Numbered from the stretch's first letter, positions 1 through 9,148 are shown. The stretch is 26,785 bases of DNA from JBCBKZ01 sp039026975 (GCA_039026975.1 JBCCLI010000038.1:1-26785); one strand, 5' to 3'. The notes: generated by a model from the letters alone, not told the origin. Program-made: numbers and translations.

Positions 1-2358
1 GACGTTCAGAATAGGATGTTACTACAAGGGCAGGAACTAGCGGAGATGTGTAGTTGGTCAGTAGACCCAGCATCAGGAAAGACAGCATTTACCTCCTTGT
101 ATGCAAAAATTCATCACTTCCAGGAGGAGGAACTAACCCCATATAATGCGACTGATAAATGCGTAGAACGCATTCATCCGGATGATCAACGTAGGATGCG
201 CCAATTCAGGCAAACTCCTACTGAGCAGTACCCCATCACTACTGAATACAGATTTAGGGTGGGAGAAGGGAAGTATATTTGGTTAGAAGATACCCTGTCT
301 GCAAAGTTAGAAAATGGAAGGGTAGTAGGGCTTACTCGGGATATCACCCAAAAGAAGAAACAAGAGAAGCTACTAATAGGCTATCAGCAGAAGCTGGAAG
401 CTCTAAATCAGCAGTTACAGGAGACGCTGGGATTTCAAGAGAGAATATTAGATACCACGCCTGATGTCATTTACATATATGACCTGCTGAATCAACGAAA
501 CGTATTTTCCAATAAGTCTATCTTTCAGGAGCTGGGATATAGCGAAGATGAGATTCAGGAGATGGGGGATCAGCTATTTATAAACCTAGCCCATCCTGAT
601 GATTTATCTCGGATAATACATCATCATTCAGAAGTTCTGCCTCATTTAGCAGAAGGAGAGACCGCGAGGTTAGTATACAGAATGAAGCAAAATGGGACAA
701 AGAATTTTGTTTGGTTGGAATCATTAGAAAGAAGCTTTGAAAGAGATGATACTGGTAAAGTAGTGTCGATTGCCGGGATAGCCAGAAATATTACAGAAGA
801 GAAAGAAGCGCAGAATAAGCTAAGAGAGGCGAATAAAGACCTGGAAAAAAGCCATCATTTTCAGCAAAAGGTGATGGATACTACGCCTGATATTATCCAT
901 GTACATAATGTACATACTAACCAGCTGATATTCACTAATCAGGCCTTGTATGAGGAACTAGGGTACACCCAGGCTGAAATACAGGCCCTTGGGGATGAGC
1001 TAGTAGTAAAGTTGGTTCACCCGGAAGACCTGGAAATAGTAGTTGCACATAATGAAGTAGTGATTCCAAGCCTTAAAGATGGTGAAGTAGCCAAGTTAGA
1101 GGTCCGAATACTTCATAACAGGACGCAGGAATATGTATGGTTTGGGGCCACAGAGACTATTTTTGAAAGGAATATGGAAGGGGTAGTAGAATCTACTATT
1201 GGGATAACCCGGAATATTCATAATGAAAAGATAGCAAAAGACCAGTTAGAAACCACAAATAGCCAACTAGAAGAGGCACTGTATTTACAGCAAAAAATTC
1301 TCTCTACTTCCCCAGAAATTATTCTTATCTATGACTTACAGGAACAGAAGACCATATTTACCAATAAACCTGTCTTTGAAGTCTTAGGATATACCCAGGA
1401 AGAAATAGCTCAGATGAAGGGAGAAGTAGTAGCAACCCTAACCCATCCAGATGATTTAGTGTCTTCTCTACACTTTTATAAGAAAGTTCTTCCTGAATTA
1501 ACACAGCATGAGAAAGCTCATTACCTCCGAAAGCTTGTCTCAAAGGAAGGAAAGACTATTTGGTTATCTACCACTTACTCTGCCTTTGAACAGGATGAGG
1601 TAGGAAGAACGACAAAAGTCATAGCCATTGCAGTGGATGTAACTGGGGCAAAAGAGGAAGAAGCGCTTAAGGAAGAAGCTAATAAAGAGCTGGAAGAATT
1701 GGTCTACTTTGTATCTCATAATTTACGTGCACCAGTTAGGCATATGGAGAGTTACTCAGGCTTTATTAAAAAAGAAGGCTGGGATAGCTTAAATGCTGTC
1801 AACCAAGAAAGGCTGGGAAAGGTAATTATGGCTTCCACAAGAATGGGAAGTATGGTAGATGATCTGCTAGTATATACAAGAAGTAGAAACTCAGCATTTA
1901 AAAAGGCTGAGGTAAATACCCATGAGCTAGTCCTGGATATTCTTAATCAGTTTAAACAAGAGCAGTCGGGCAGAAATATAGAATGGAATATGGGAGTATT
2001 ACCTCCCGTATGGGCAGATCATGGGCTGCTATGGCAGGTGTGGGAGAATTTGATTGAAAATGCCATAAAGTATTCTGCCAGAAAGGATAAAACCACTATC
2101 ACTATAGAAGCAAAAGAGGGGGATCATGAAACCATTTTTGCTATTCATGATAATGGTGAGGGTTTTGATGAAAGCATAGCAGATAAGCTATTCATTCCTT
2201 TCCAGCGGTTGCATAAAATGAGTGAGTTTCCAGGTAATGGATTAGGTCTCGCAAGTGTAGCCAGGTTTATAAAGCTCCATAAAGGTAGAATTTGGGCTAA
2301 GAGTGAGAGCGGAAAAGGAGCTTCTTTTTACTTCAGTATCCCTAACCAAAAGTCCTAA
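1..2358 (+). CDS. Multi-PAS sensor histidine kinase, 5' end cut by window edge
   Basis: The frame is open from base 1, so the gene starts upstream; the first in-window ATG is at 16 (residues below count from it). Comparison with the paralogue at 13945-16227 suggests about 135 residues are missing. Visible order: PAS (about 5-115), three PAS modules starting near residues 140, 282 and 424, HisKA, then HATPase_c. The phospho-acceptor is H568 in FVSHNLRAP; the N box has N678 and N682, the G1 box D712-N713-G714, and the G2 box G740-N-G-L-G744. No transmembrane segment or signal peptide is seen, so it is probably a cytoplasmic sensor; PAS ligands cannot be predicted. Unusually, the residue after the histidine is Asn rather than Asp/Glu. 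The stop is two bases before the next regulator's ATG, so the two are probably cotranscribed and cognate. Kinase identity is secure, the signal unknown. Confidence 0.93.
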   Translation, partial: DVQNRMLLQGQELAEMCSWSVDPASGKTAFTSLYAKIHHFQEEELTPYNATDKCVERIHPDDQRRMRQFRQTPTEQYPITTEYRFRVGEGKYIWLEDTLSAKLENGRVVGLTRDITQKKKQEKLLIGYQQKLEALNQQLQETLGFQERILDTTPDVIYIYDLLNQRNVFSNKSIFQELGYSEDEIQEMGDQLFINLAHPDDLSRIIHHHSEVLPHLAEGETARLVYRMKQNGTKNFVWLESLERSFERDDTGKVVSIAGIARNITEEKEAQNKLREANKDLEKSHHFQQKVMDTTPDIIHVHNVHTNQLIFTNQALYEELGYTQAEIQALGDELVVKLVHPEDLEIVVAHNEVVIPSLKDGEVAKLEVRILHNRTQEYVWFGATETIFERNMEGVVESTIGITRNIHNEKIAKDQLETTNSQLEEALYLQQKILSTSPEIILIYDLQEQKTIFTNKPVFEVLGYTQEEIAQMKGEVVATLTHPDDLVSSLHFYKKVLPELTQHEKAHYLRKLVSKEGKTIWLSTTYSAFEQDEVGRTTKVIAIAVDVTGAKEEEALKEEANKELEELVYFVSHNLRAPVRHMESYSGFIKKEGWDSLNAVNQERLGKVIMASTRMGSMVDDLLVYTRSRNSAFKKAEVNTHELVLDILNQFKQEQSGRNIEWNMGVLPPVWADHGLLWQVWENLIENAIKYSARKDKTTITIEAKEGDHETIFAIHDNGEGFDESIADKLFIPFQRLHKMSEFPGNGLGLASVARFIKLHKGRIWAKSESGKGASFYFSIPNQKS

Positions 2359-2360
2359 AC

Positions 2361-2768
2361 ATGCTTAAGAAAATTATCCTGGTAGAGGATGATGAGTTTG
2401 ATGCTGAGTTGACTAGAAAAGAGCTACAAAATATTCCTGTTGCCAATGAGATCATCTGGCTGGAGACTGGTGGGGAGTTAATAGACTATCTGGATGAGTA
2501 TGGGGCAGATGATATTGCGGTAGCTATACTTGATTTACAAATGCCGATTCTTACTGGAATTGAAGCGCTACAAACGATTAAGGAGAAAGCCTATGAGCAT
2601 TTCCCCATAGTTGTACTTTCCTCTTCCAAAGAACATCCTGATATTAAAAAATGCTATGAGTTAGGGATCAATTCCTTTGTCACTAAGCCCGTAAAAACTG
2701 CTGAATTCCAGGAGGCAGTACGTACTTTAGGTCTTTATTGGGGCATCTTGAATGTACCTCCTGAATAG
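2361..2768 (+). CDS. Single-domain response regulator (CheY/Rcp1-like)
   Basis: This 135-residue protein is a receiver domain and nothing else. The acidic pocket is E9-D10-D11, the phospho-acceptor is D58 in ILDLQMP, the switch serine is S87 and the conserved lysine is K109 in TKP. It begins two bases after the stop of the multi-PAS kinase upstream, so that kinase is the likely phosphodonor. Its nearest relative in the window is the regulator at 13538-13948, which shares the C-terminal stretch around CYELG, NSFVTKPVK and TLGLYWGI. With no output domain it must act by protein contact or as a phosphorelay shuttle, as known for Rcp1-type partners of phytochrome-like kinases; that role is inference here. 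Confidence 0.93.
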   Translation: MLKKIILVEDDEFDAELTRKELQNIPVANEIIWLETGGELIDYLDEYGADDIAVAILDLQMPILTGIEALQTIKEKAYEHFPIVVLSSSKEHPDIKKCYELGINSFVTKPVKTAEFQEAVRTLGLYWGILNVPPE

Positions 2769-3139
2769 AAGAACTTACGTGGGTTGACATGCTTAGCTTC
2801 CTTTCCCAGTGTCGCATGGCTAAGGGGAATATTTTCTCCCTCATTTGATATCGCCAAATAGTTATGTCATTCTTGAAGCTAAGTAGGAGGACATAAGTTT
2901 CCCTCTAAAATGTATGTCTACATGTAGGGATGCTTCAGCTTCCGAAAGGTGAAATCCTTATCAGGCATACGCACAAAGCCTAAAGTCACTTGTCTATTTT
3001 TGACAGAATGATTTTATCCACCTTCTTAAAGGCATAGTATAGTCGTAATGGCTGACTCCTAAATTTTGTGCGTAGCTACCCTTCTATAAAAATAAAAAGC
3101 AGACCCAGAGGCCTGCTTACGAGGATATTATATATTTTT
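2769..3139. other. Intergenic gap between convergent regulators
   Basis: These 371 bases separate two converging response-regulator genes. No convincing coding frame was seen. The right end holds a terminator for the minus-strand gene. A perfect 10-base palindrome, CTACATGTAG, lies at 2918-2927; the same palindrome joins the paired REP-like repeats near 26422. Here it is followed by an imperfect stem (GGAT..TTCA pairing with TGAA..ATCC) rather than the REP palindrome. No clear terminator for the plus-strand operon was found. Confidence 0.5.
3085..3118 (-). terminator. Rho-independent terminator of minus-strand CheBR kinase/regulator operon
   Basis: On the minus strand a 9-base stem (AAGCAGGCC pairing with GGTCTGCTT, one mismatch, loop TCTG; plus coordinates 3097-3118) runs straight into a T-rich tail, TTTTTATTTTTAT. 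It lies just past the stop of the response regulator at 3140, where the operon 7589-3140 should end. Confidence 0.75.
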
Positions 3140-3544
3140 TTATGCTATACTGACCATCCATTTATTCAAAATGGCATGGAACATCACCTTGGTTTCTAGA
3201 AAGTCATATGGCTTCTGGAAGAAATCATCAGCACCCAGCTGAAAAGCACGAAGGGAATCTTCTGACAGATTAGATCCGGAGAAGATTACCACAGGAAACT
3301 TTTTCAAATCTTCTTTACGTATGGACTCCAGGACATCAAATCCATCCATTCCGGGCATTTTTAGGTCTAGGATAACTAAGCTGGGAGGGGAAGGACAGAC
3401 TCTCAAATATTCCAGGCATTTGGCACCATTTTCTACCCACACCAATGATAATTTCTCATTAATAGATGAGAGGGATAATTCGACTAAGTGAGCATCTAAT
3501 TCATTGTCTTCTACAAGAAGAATTTCAAAGTTGTGTTTTTTCAT
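3140..3544 (-). CDS. Single-domain response regulator
   Basis: A 134-residue stand-alone receiver domain. The acidic pocket is E12-D13, the phospho-acceptor D60 in VILDLKMPG, the switch serine S89 and the lysine K111 in QKPYDFLET. The ATG lies inside the last codons of the upstream CheB-CheR-kinase gene, giving a 20-base overlap in a different frame; this points to translational coupling and a cognate pair. The KPY..LET motif groups it with the regulator at 16981-17412, apart from the pair at 2361 and 13538. A terminator follows at 3085-3118. With no output domain, the target must be another protein; which one cannot be told from the sequence. Confidence 0.93.
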   Translation of the reverse strand: MKKHNFEILLVEDNELDAHLVELSLSSINEKLSLVWVENGAKCLEYLRVCPSPPSLVILDLKMPGMDGFDVLESIRKEDLKKFPVVIFSGSNLSEDSLRAFQLGADDFFQKPYDFLETKVMFHAILNKWMVSIA

Positions 3545-6500
3545 ACTGTTTAGCCTTTGGGGGATCAGCTGGTAAGCTGAAGAAAAAAGTAGTCCCCTGC
3601 CCTAGTGATGACTCTACCCACACAGATCCATTCTGAAGTTCAATGGCTCTTTTAACAATTGAAAGTCCTATGCCACTTCCTTCATGAGAATGATTAGGGT
3701 GAAGTCGTTCAAACACCTCGAATACTTTCTGGCTGTACTTGGTTTCGAAGCCTATTCCGTTGTCTTTGATGAAATATATTACGTTGAAATTCCCCTTTTT
3801 CTGAAAACTCCCAAATTCGATAATGGGTGTATCCTTACTTAATGAATATTTTATGGCATTTGATAATAGGTTACTCATGACTTGTTGCATGAGTTCTATA
3901 TCAGCATATAAATCAGGCACTTTCTGGAATTTTTTCTCAAATACTTTTCCTTCCCTAAGTACCTCTAATTCCTCGTAGACTTCTTCTACCAATATATTTA
4001 ACGAAAACTGCTGCTTTCTTACAGCTTTTGTGCCCAGTTTAGCAAATGAAAGAAGGCTTTCTACTAACTGAGCCATTCGTTTGGACTGGCGGAGAATATT
4101 TCCCAGATATTTATTCACATCAGCACCTAATTCTGAGGCATGCTGCTCAAGAATGATCTGGGAATAGGAGGTGACAGACCTAATGGGGTTTCTAAGATCA
4201 TGAGCAATGGAACGGGTAAAGGTTCTCAGCTCTTTATTGGCGTCTAGCAAGGCCTCTGTTCGTTCATGTACCTTCTCTTCCAGCAGCTTATTAGCTGTTT
4301 TAACTCCTTCCTCCATCTCTTTGATAGAGGTAATATCTACTGCATAGCCCGCAATAAGATTTTTTTCTTTTCCTATTTTTAAGGGAAACTTTATGACCAG
4401 GGCATATTCATAGGATTTATTAGGGAAGCTGTAGCGCTCTGTGGTTTGGATAGCTTTTCCGGATGATAAGACTTTTTCATCACTGGTTCTGATCATTCTT
4501 GCTTCTAATTCAGGGAAGAGCCCAAAATCGTTCGCCCCTTTGATAGCATTCGTATCCTGCTTAATCAGTTTTAAAAAGGCTCCGTTAGCGTATAGGTACT
4601 GAAAGTCTGCATTTTTAATCCATGCAGGTTGAGGACTTTTTTCCATGAAATGTCGGAAGGTGATAATCTGTTCTTCCAAAATGGCTTGTGCTTCTTTCTC
4701 TGCTTGTATATCCCTCGCTATAAATAGAACCTGATGTGGATTTCCCTCTTTATTTTCTATCAAGGAAAGCCTGATTTCTACCAGGATTTCTTCTTGGTTT
4801 AGTAGTCTAAAGAGTAATTCTGCTTGCTTCTCTGGACTCCCCCCTAACAATTCCTGAATCAGCTTTTGGATCTTACTTAGGTCTTCCACTGAGACTATCG
4901 CGCCATAATGCTTTCCAAGAATTTGCCTCTTATTAGCCTTCTCAAATTGCTTATTAGCATAGACAATATTGCCGTCCAGATCTGTCATGAATAAATATCC
5001 CGGAATAGCATCTATAATGGTTCCTAATTGGAGTTTAGTACGTTCATTTTCTTGCTCTGTCAGCTTCCGTTCCGTAACATCTACAAAGGCTATGACCAGT
5101 CCATCTACCTCCATATCTCTATTTCTGTATGGGGTAAGGCGGATTAGGTACCATTTATTATTATCCCCCCTTACTTCTCTTTCAAGAAGTACCTCATCCC
5201 GAATTACAATGTTGGCATCCCTTTCCAGTTCTACGTAGCTGAAGGGGAGGGTAAGTTGTTTAAGAGGCCTCCCTATGTCTGATTCCTGTAGCGGAAGGAG
5301 CTGGTATAAGGTGGGGGTAAAAAACCTAATAACCAGGTCTTTATCCAGAAATAGGGTCTCTATCTCCGTACTGTTTAACAGGTTATCAATGATGGTATTA
5401 GCACCACTGAGTTCCTGATTTCTTCTTTGAAGTTCACTATTGACAGTATAGAGTTCTTCATTTACAGACTGCAGCTCTTCATTAGTACTTTGTAACTCTT
5501 CATTAGAAGCTATAAGCTCTTCATTAGAAGCCTGTAATTCTTCAGAGCTGGATTCTAATTCTTCACTGATCCGCTGAGCTTCAAATTGGGAGAAGCGTAA
5601 TTCTTTTTGTAGATCCTCAATGATAAGTAATGACTCATGATCATTTATTTGGAGTTCCACTTGCTCCTTGGAAGGTTGCTGAATAGTGAACTTTTCCTCT
5701 AAAAACTCAAGCAGAAAATAGGTGTCAGCTTGAGACCTAAGGGAGGGGATTACTTCTATTCTAACATCTTTACGAGTAGGTGCTTGGTCATGAACCTGGA
5801 TAGATTTATATAAAATGCGTTCTGATTTAGGTGCTTTTTCCAGTTTTATGACAGCATTTCTGATGATGAGGACCATTTCCCTGGAAACCATATCTAACAA
5901 ATAGTTATTTAGTTCCATTCCAGGAATACTCAGGTAAGTTCCTCCCTTTCCAAATATAAAGTGGATTCGGAAGCTCAAGTCAAAAATCAGTCCGGGATTG
6001 AATTTCTCCTGAAGTAAGTAGTCTGCCCATATAGAGGTTCCCCTTTGGGGATATCTATTTTTATGGGCAGGTCTTTCTAAATAGCTTCCTGTAAAAGGAC
6101 GTTCACCCTTATGGTCACTAATCTCATATGACTTTCTGAAATTGGGAGTTTCCCCGCGGCTGAGATAAAACTGAAATTTATCACTCAGAGATTGGAAGTT
6201 TGATTCAAGCGGTTGGGCACTCTCATTAATCCCTAGCCACAGGTAAGCCGCCTGTTTTAGGCCAAAGTGGAAATGTAATAAGAGCTTCTTTTGGGTTTCG
6301 GGTTTCAGGTAAATGAGGAGATTCCTACAGGATATGAAGTCCAGGTTAATGAAAGGAGGGTCTTTAGTAGCATCATTCCGGGCAAATAGAATCATATCCC
6401 GAATAAATTTTTTGACCTCAAATACGTCATCCTCCTTCGTAAAATACTTTAGCTGTAAGTCCAGGGGTATATGCTTGATAGAATCTTCAGTATAGGAGGC

Positions 6501-7589
6501 TCTACTGGCTATTTGTAATGCTTTCTCGTCTATATCAGTAGCTAAGATTTTAAACTTGGTCCATAGACCATGTCTTTCTGCATATTCATTCAAGGCGATT
6601 GCCAGAGAATAGGCTTCCTCTCCGGTAGAACAGGCACAAACCCATATGCGTAGCTCACTTCCATTACTTGTTTCATTAATGAGTTGGGGGAAAATGAAGG
6701 TTTCCAGGGCTTGGAAAGCAAGAGGATCTCTAAAAAACTCCGTTACTCCAATTAATATATCCTGGTATAATTCTGTTATTCTCTGGGTGTCTTGTTGTAA
6801 AAAGTGGTGAAACTCTTTTAAAGAATCTATTTGATGGATGGCCATCATTTTATGGATTCTCCTTAAAATGGTGCTTTCCTTATACCCGGAAAAATCTATA
6901 CTGTGGTGTTGCTGGATCAGAAAGAGGATACCGTTCAAGTAGTTTTCCTGATTAATACTTGATAATGAGTCTGCTAACTGATCTATTTCAAAGGCACCGT
7001 TTACAAAGAGTTCTGCCAAGTGAATAAGATGTTGGGTAATTTCTTTAGGGGAAAGAATAAAATCCGGCAGTTTAGTCTCGATCGCACTCTTAGGCATGCC
7101 ATCAAACTCCCCACTCTCAGGGGCTTGGACCATGACTAGTCCTCCATATTCTTTGATAGTTCTAATCCCCCTGGATCCATCTGAACCTGTCCCGGAAAGT
7201 ATAATCCCTATGGCCTTTTCTTGTAGGCTTTTTCCAGCAGCGTGCAGACAGGTATCTATCACATAATTAGGAATCTGCGCTTCATCCTGCTTCTGTAAAT
7301 GGATAGTGTAATGGTCAAGTCTCATTTCATAGGCCGGAGGATTTAGGTAAATATGATTCGGCTGGATGAATAAACCATCCTGGGCAGCCTCTACAGGAAT
7401 ATTGGTGATCTTTTCTAAAATCTCCTTCATCAGACTTTTGTATTTCCTGGAGAGATGCTGGATAATGATAAAAGCCATGCCCGTATTTTCTGGGAGGTGT
7501 TGGAGAATAGTTTCTATGGCTTTTAATCCTCCTGCTGAAGCGCCTATAAGTACCACAGGAAAATGGTGGTTGTCAGCAGATGTAGGCAT
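3525..7589 (-). CDS. CheB-CheR-coiled coil-PAS-histidine kinase fusion
   Basis: A 1354-residue fusion. Residues 10-190 are a CheB methylesterase with the expected catalytic triad S18 (GASAGG), H45 (QHLS) and D137 (GTGSDGS), but no CheB receiver domain. Residues about 215-480 are a CheR methyltransferase with FFRDP (285-289) and the SAM-binding ACSTGEE (319-325). A heptad coiled coil (about 660-730) precedes PAS regions near 735-840, 850-965 and 975-1090. The kinase core has H1130 in SIAHDLRNP, N-box N1240/N1244, G1 D1276-N-G and G2 GSGIG (1304-1308). In this family CheB and CheR act on receptor glutamates, but no receptor is encoded nearby, so substrates are unknown. It overlaps its downstream regulator by 20 bases. 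This is the only kinase here with an Asn four residues after the histidine, the position used for phosphatase activity in HisKA proteins. Confidence 0.95.
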   Translation of the reverse strand: MPTSADNHHFPVVLIGASAGGLKAIETILQHLPENTGMAFIIIQHLSRKYKSLMKEILEKITNIPVEAAQDGLFIQPNHIYLNPPAYEMRLDHYTIHLQKQDEAQIPNYVIDTCLHAAGKSLQEKAIGIILSGTGSDGSRGIRTIKEYGGLVMVQAPESGEFDGMPKSAIETKLPDFILSPKEITQHLIHLAELFVNGAFEIDQLADSLSSINQENYLNGILFLIQQHHSIDFSGYKESTILRRIHKMMAIHQIDSLKEFHHFLQQDTQRITELYQDILIGVTEFFRDPLAFQALETFIFPQLINETSNGSELRIWVCACSTGEEAYSLAIALNEYAERHGLWTKFKILATDIDEKALQIASRASYTEDSIKHIPLDLQLKYFTKEDDVFEVKKFIRDMILFARNDATKDPPFINLDFISCRNLLIYLKPETQKKLLLHFHFGLKQAAYLWLGINESAQPLESNFQSLSDKFQFYLSRGETPNFRKSYEISDHKGERPFTGSYLERPAHKNRYPQRGTSIWADYLLQEKFNPGLIFDLSFRIHFIFGKGGTYLSIPGMELNNYLLDMVSREMVLIIRNAVIKLEKAPKSERILYKSIQVHDQAPTRKDVRIEVIPSLRSQADTYFLLEFLEEKFTIQQPSKEQVELQINDHESLLIIEDLQKELRFSQFEAQRISEELESSSEELQASNEELIASNEELQSTNEELQSVNEELYTVNSELQRRNQELSGANTIIDNLLNSTEIETLFLDKDLVIRFFTPTLYQLLPLQESDIGRPLKQLTLPFSYVELERDANIVIRDEVLLEREVRGDNNKWYLIRLTPYRNRDMEVDGLVIAFVDVTERKLTEQENERTKLQLGTIIDAIPGYLFMTDLDGNIVYANKQFEKANKRQILGKHYGAIVSVEDLSKIQKLIQELLGGSPEKQAELLFRLLNQEEILVEIRLSLIENKEGNPHQVLFIARDIQAEKEAQAILEEQIITFRHFMEKSPQPAWIKNADFQYLYANGAFLKLIKQDTNAIKGANDFGLFPELEARMIRTSDEKVLSSGKAIQTTERYSFPNKSYEYALVIKFPLKIGKEKNLIAGYAVDITSIKEMEEGVKTANKLLEEKVHERTEALLDANKELRTFTRSIAHDLRNPIRSVTSYSQIILEQHASELGADVNKYLGNILRQSKRMAQLVESLLSFAKLGTKAVRKQQFSLNILVEEVYEELEVLREGKVFEKKFQKVPDLYADIELMQQVMSNLLSNAIKYSLSKDTPIIEFGSFQKKGNFNVIYFIKDNGIGFETKYSQKVFEVFERLHPNHSHEGSGIGLSIVKRAIELQNGSVWVESSLGQGTTFFFSLPADPPKAKQYEKTQL
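5409..5552 (-). repeat. Heptad (21-base) repeat encoding NEEL coiled coil, copy A
   Basis: Inside the CheB-CheR-kinase gene, residues about 680-727 repeat a seven-residue unit of the form (S/T/V)NEEL(Q/I/Y)(A/S/T). The repeated unit gives a near-periodic 21-base DNA pattern. It encodes the signalling coiled coil between the CheR part and the first PAS domain, a hallmark of this fusion family. Confidence 0.85.
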
Positions 7590-7655
7590 ATATGTTATTT
7601 GGAAATGAAATTGTGTGTAATGATTTCAAAATAAGGATTTAAACCTATATAGAAA

Positions 7656-7740
7656 AGACTATTTATTGAAAGTGGAAAATATTTAATTATAGTATTTTAA
7701 ATGAATACATAAATAATTTAATCCGAATAATAAATAGTCT
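7656..7740. repeat. Perfect 12-base inverted repeat upstream of CheBR kinase
   Basis: AGACTATTTATT at 7656-7667 is matched exactly by its reverse complement AATAAATAGTCT at 7729-7740, with a 61-base AT-rich spacer. It begins 67 bases upstream of the minus-strand kinase start at 7589. It could be a regulatory structure or the ends of a very small non-coding element; no target duplication was recognised. Confidence 0.6.
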
Positions 7741-8113
7741 CTAATCCTATGGTGGGAGTGGCTTTGGGCTTCAAATAAAGTACAGCTGCATGTACCTGAA
7801 ATTTTTAATTATTATTCATGGAGATCAATAGTAGCAGCTATCCAAATGCACCTTATCAGCAGAAAGAGTGGGAAAAACAGGATATAGCAGCCTTATGCAG
7901 TATCTAAGAGAATCCTTTTACTTAACCAATGTCAGATCTTAAGGGAAGGGAAGACCTATTATTAGAAATGTGTTACAGGATTACCACAAAAGAGAGGAAG
8001 TGGGACACGTTAGTAAAATTCAAAAAATGTAAGGAATGATTATCTATTCTTCCCCAGTAGTGAAGTTGTATGTAGAGAAAGAATGAAATGCCTGATTAAC
8101 GTAAGAAATGAAG

Positions 8114-8178
8114 GTATTTGAACGAGATGGGAATTCCCGTATTTGATTTTCAGATACTTAGCCATTAGCAGAGATGAG
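8114..8178 (+). pseudogene. Possible PAS-domain remnant upstream of the pseudokinase
   Basis: One frame reads VFERDGNSR (8114-8140) and, after a frame change, the next reads YLIFRYLAISRDE (8140-8178). Together they resemble the end of the PAS modules in neighbouring kinases, for example FERDDTGK...GIARNI and FERTKDGK...GIGRDI. The second part is in the same frame as the 8263-9123 gene, with one stop (8236-8238) between them. The match is short, so this is tentative. Confidence 0.3.
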
Positions 8179-8262
8179 AGAAGTCATATTCCAAGTAAAA
8201 AGTTTTGCTTTTGGAAGAAAAGAATTTCTGTAGGATAATCCGTATGTAATGCCGGAATTTTA

Positions 8263-9123
8263 ATGCTTTCCAAGATGATGAGAATGTTAAATCAGAATTT
8301 TATTGTCCTTTTACTTTTTTCAGTAGTGGTGAATATTTGTAGACATAAACCCACAGGTAAAAATTGGTTGTTAACATTCGCCCGAGGTAAATCAGAGGTT
8401 AAACAAGAACTTATTAGTAGCATGGATATTCAAAACACAACAGATGAAATAGCGCTTGAGACTTTTGTGAAGGTTGTATCAGTGAAGATGCAAGACCCCA
8501 TACAAAATATAGCATCTGCAGCTAAGGTTCTTGGAGAAAGATTAAATGAGGATACTGAAGGAGAAACTTACCAGAAGGATATTTCTACTGTAGTGAAGAG
8601 TCTAAGGATGCTTAATGATTACAACAAAGCCATTTATAAGTACTCACTGATTAGCAGGAAGCAGTACCTATTGAAGGACATTAGATTGATTGAGTTATTT
8701 TTCGAGGTTAAAGACTATTCTAAGAGTCTTAAAAACGTTTCTTTGAATACCATTTTAAGTGATGTTTTTGTTATGGCGGATTATGATTTATTATTTAAAG
8801 CCATGAAGGAACTCATTTCTGATATATTATATGATATCCCTAAATATGAGAAATGTACCATAGATGTGCAGGTGGAAACTAAAAACCAGAACGTCTATAT
8901 CCGTTTAAAAAGTAACACTACTAGAAACCTGACACATTATACTAATGAGGAACCAACGGAAGACCGGTCAGAAGTAAGAATTCATTATGCCTTGGCCTCA
9001 CGCATGATACATGATCTGGAAGGTAGTTTAATAGAAAAGTCTCATCCAAATAGTGATGAGCAAGAGTATATGATTGTGTTGAAGAAAGCCACCCCTCAGA
9101 ACATCATTCATTTGGAAGCATGA
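8263..9123 (+). CDS. Degenerate histidine kinase (pseudokinase)
   Basis: This 286-codon frame has the layout of a kinase core without its catalytic residues. The stretch VSVKMQDPIQNI (72-83) aligns with the H box VSHDLRAPVRHI of neighbouring kinases, with V74 in place of the phospho-histidine. ADYDLLFKAMKELISDIL (172-189) aligns with the helix before and through the N box, but both asparagines are replaced (E183, D187). No DxGxG or GxGxG motif follows, while the final strand-helix-strand pattern is kept. Residues 11-25 are hydrophobic, and 26-42 (RHKPTGKNWLLTFARG) recall a PAS C-terminal strand. The start is uncertain: ATG at 8263 opens the frame, ATG at 8422 (residue 54) is an alternative. 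It could be a non-catalytic regulator or a decaying kinase. It converges on the next gene, 25 bases away. Confidence 0.6.
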   Translation: MLSKMMRMLNQNFIVLLLFSVVVNICRHKPTGKNWLLTFARGKSEVKQELISSMDIQNTTDEIALETFVKVVSVKMQDPIQNIASAAKVLGERLNEDTEGETYQKDISTVVKSLRMLNDYNKAIYKYSLISRKQYLLKDIRLIELFFEVKDYSKSLKNVSLNTILSDVFVMADYDLLFKAMKELISDILYDIPKYEKCTIDVQVETKNQNVYIRLKSNTTRNLTHYTNEEPTEDRSEVRIHYALASRMIHDLEGSLIEKSHPNSDEQEYMIVLKKATPQNIIHLEA

Positions 9124-9148
9124 GCGTGTCTATGACCGCTAAGTTCAA

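Larger units (their letters stand above)
7590..8262. other. Divergent intergenic region with inverted repeat and possible gene remnants
   Basis: This 673-base gap separates the minus-strand CheBR kinase from the plus-strand pseudokinase. Its left part is AT-rich and holds a perfect 12-base inverted repeat (7656-7667 and 7729-7740). Further right are two tiny plus-strand frames, 7818-7907 (29 residues) and 7929-8039 (36 residues), which have ordinary-looking amino acid use but no recognisable family. At 8114-8178 there is a PAS-like remnant. No exact TAnnTTTG promoter was found for either flanking gene. The region looks like decayed coding DNA plus a regulatory segment. Confidence 0.4.
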
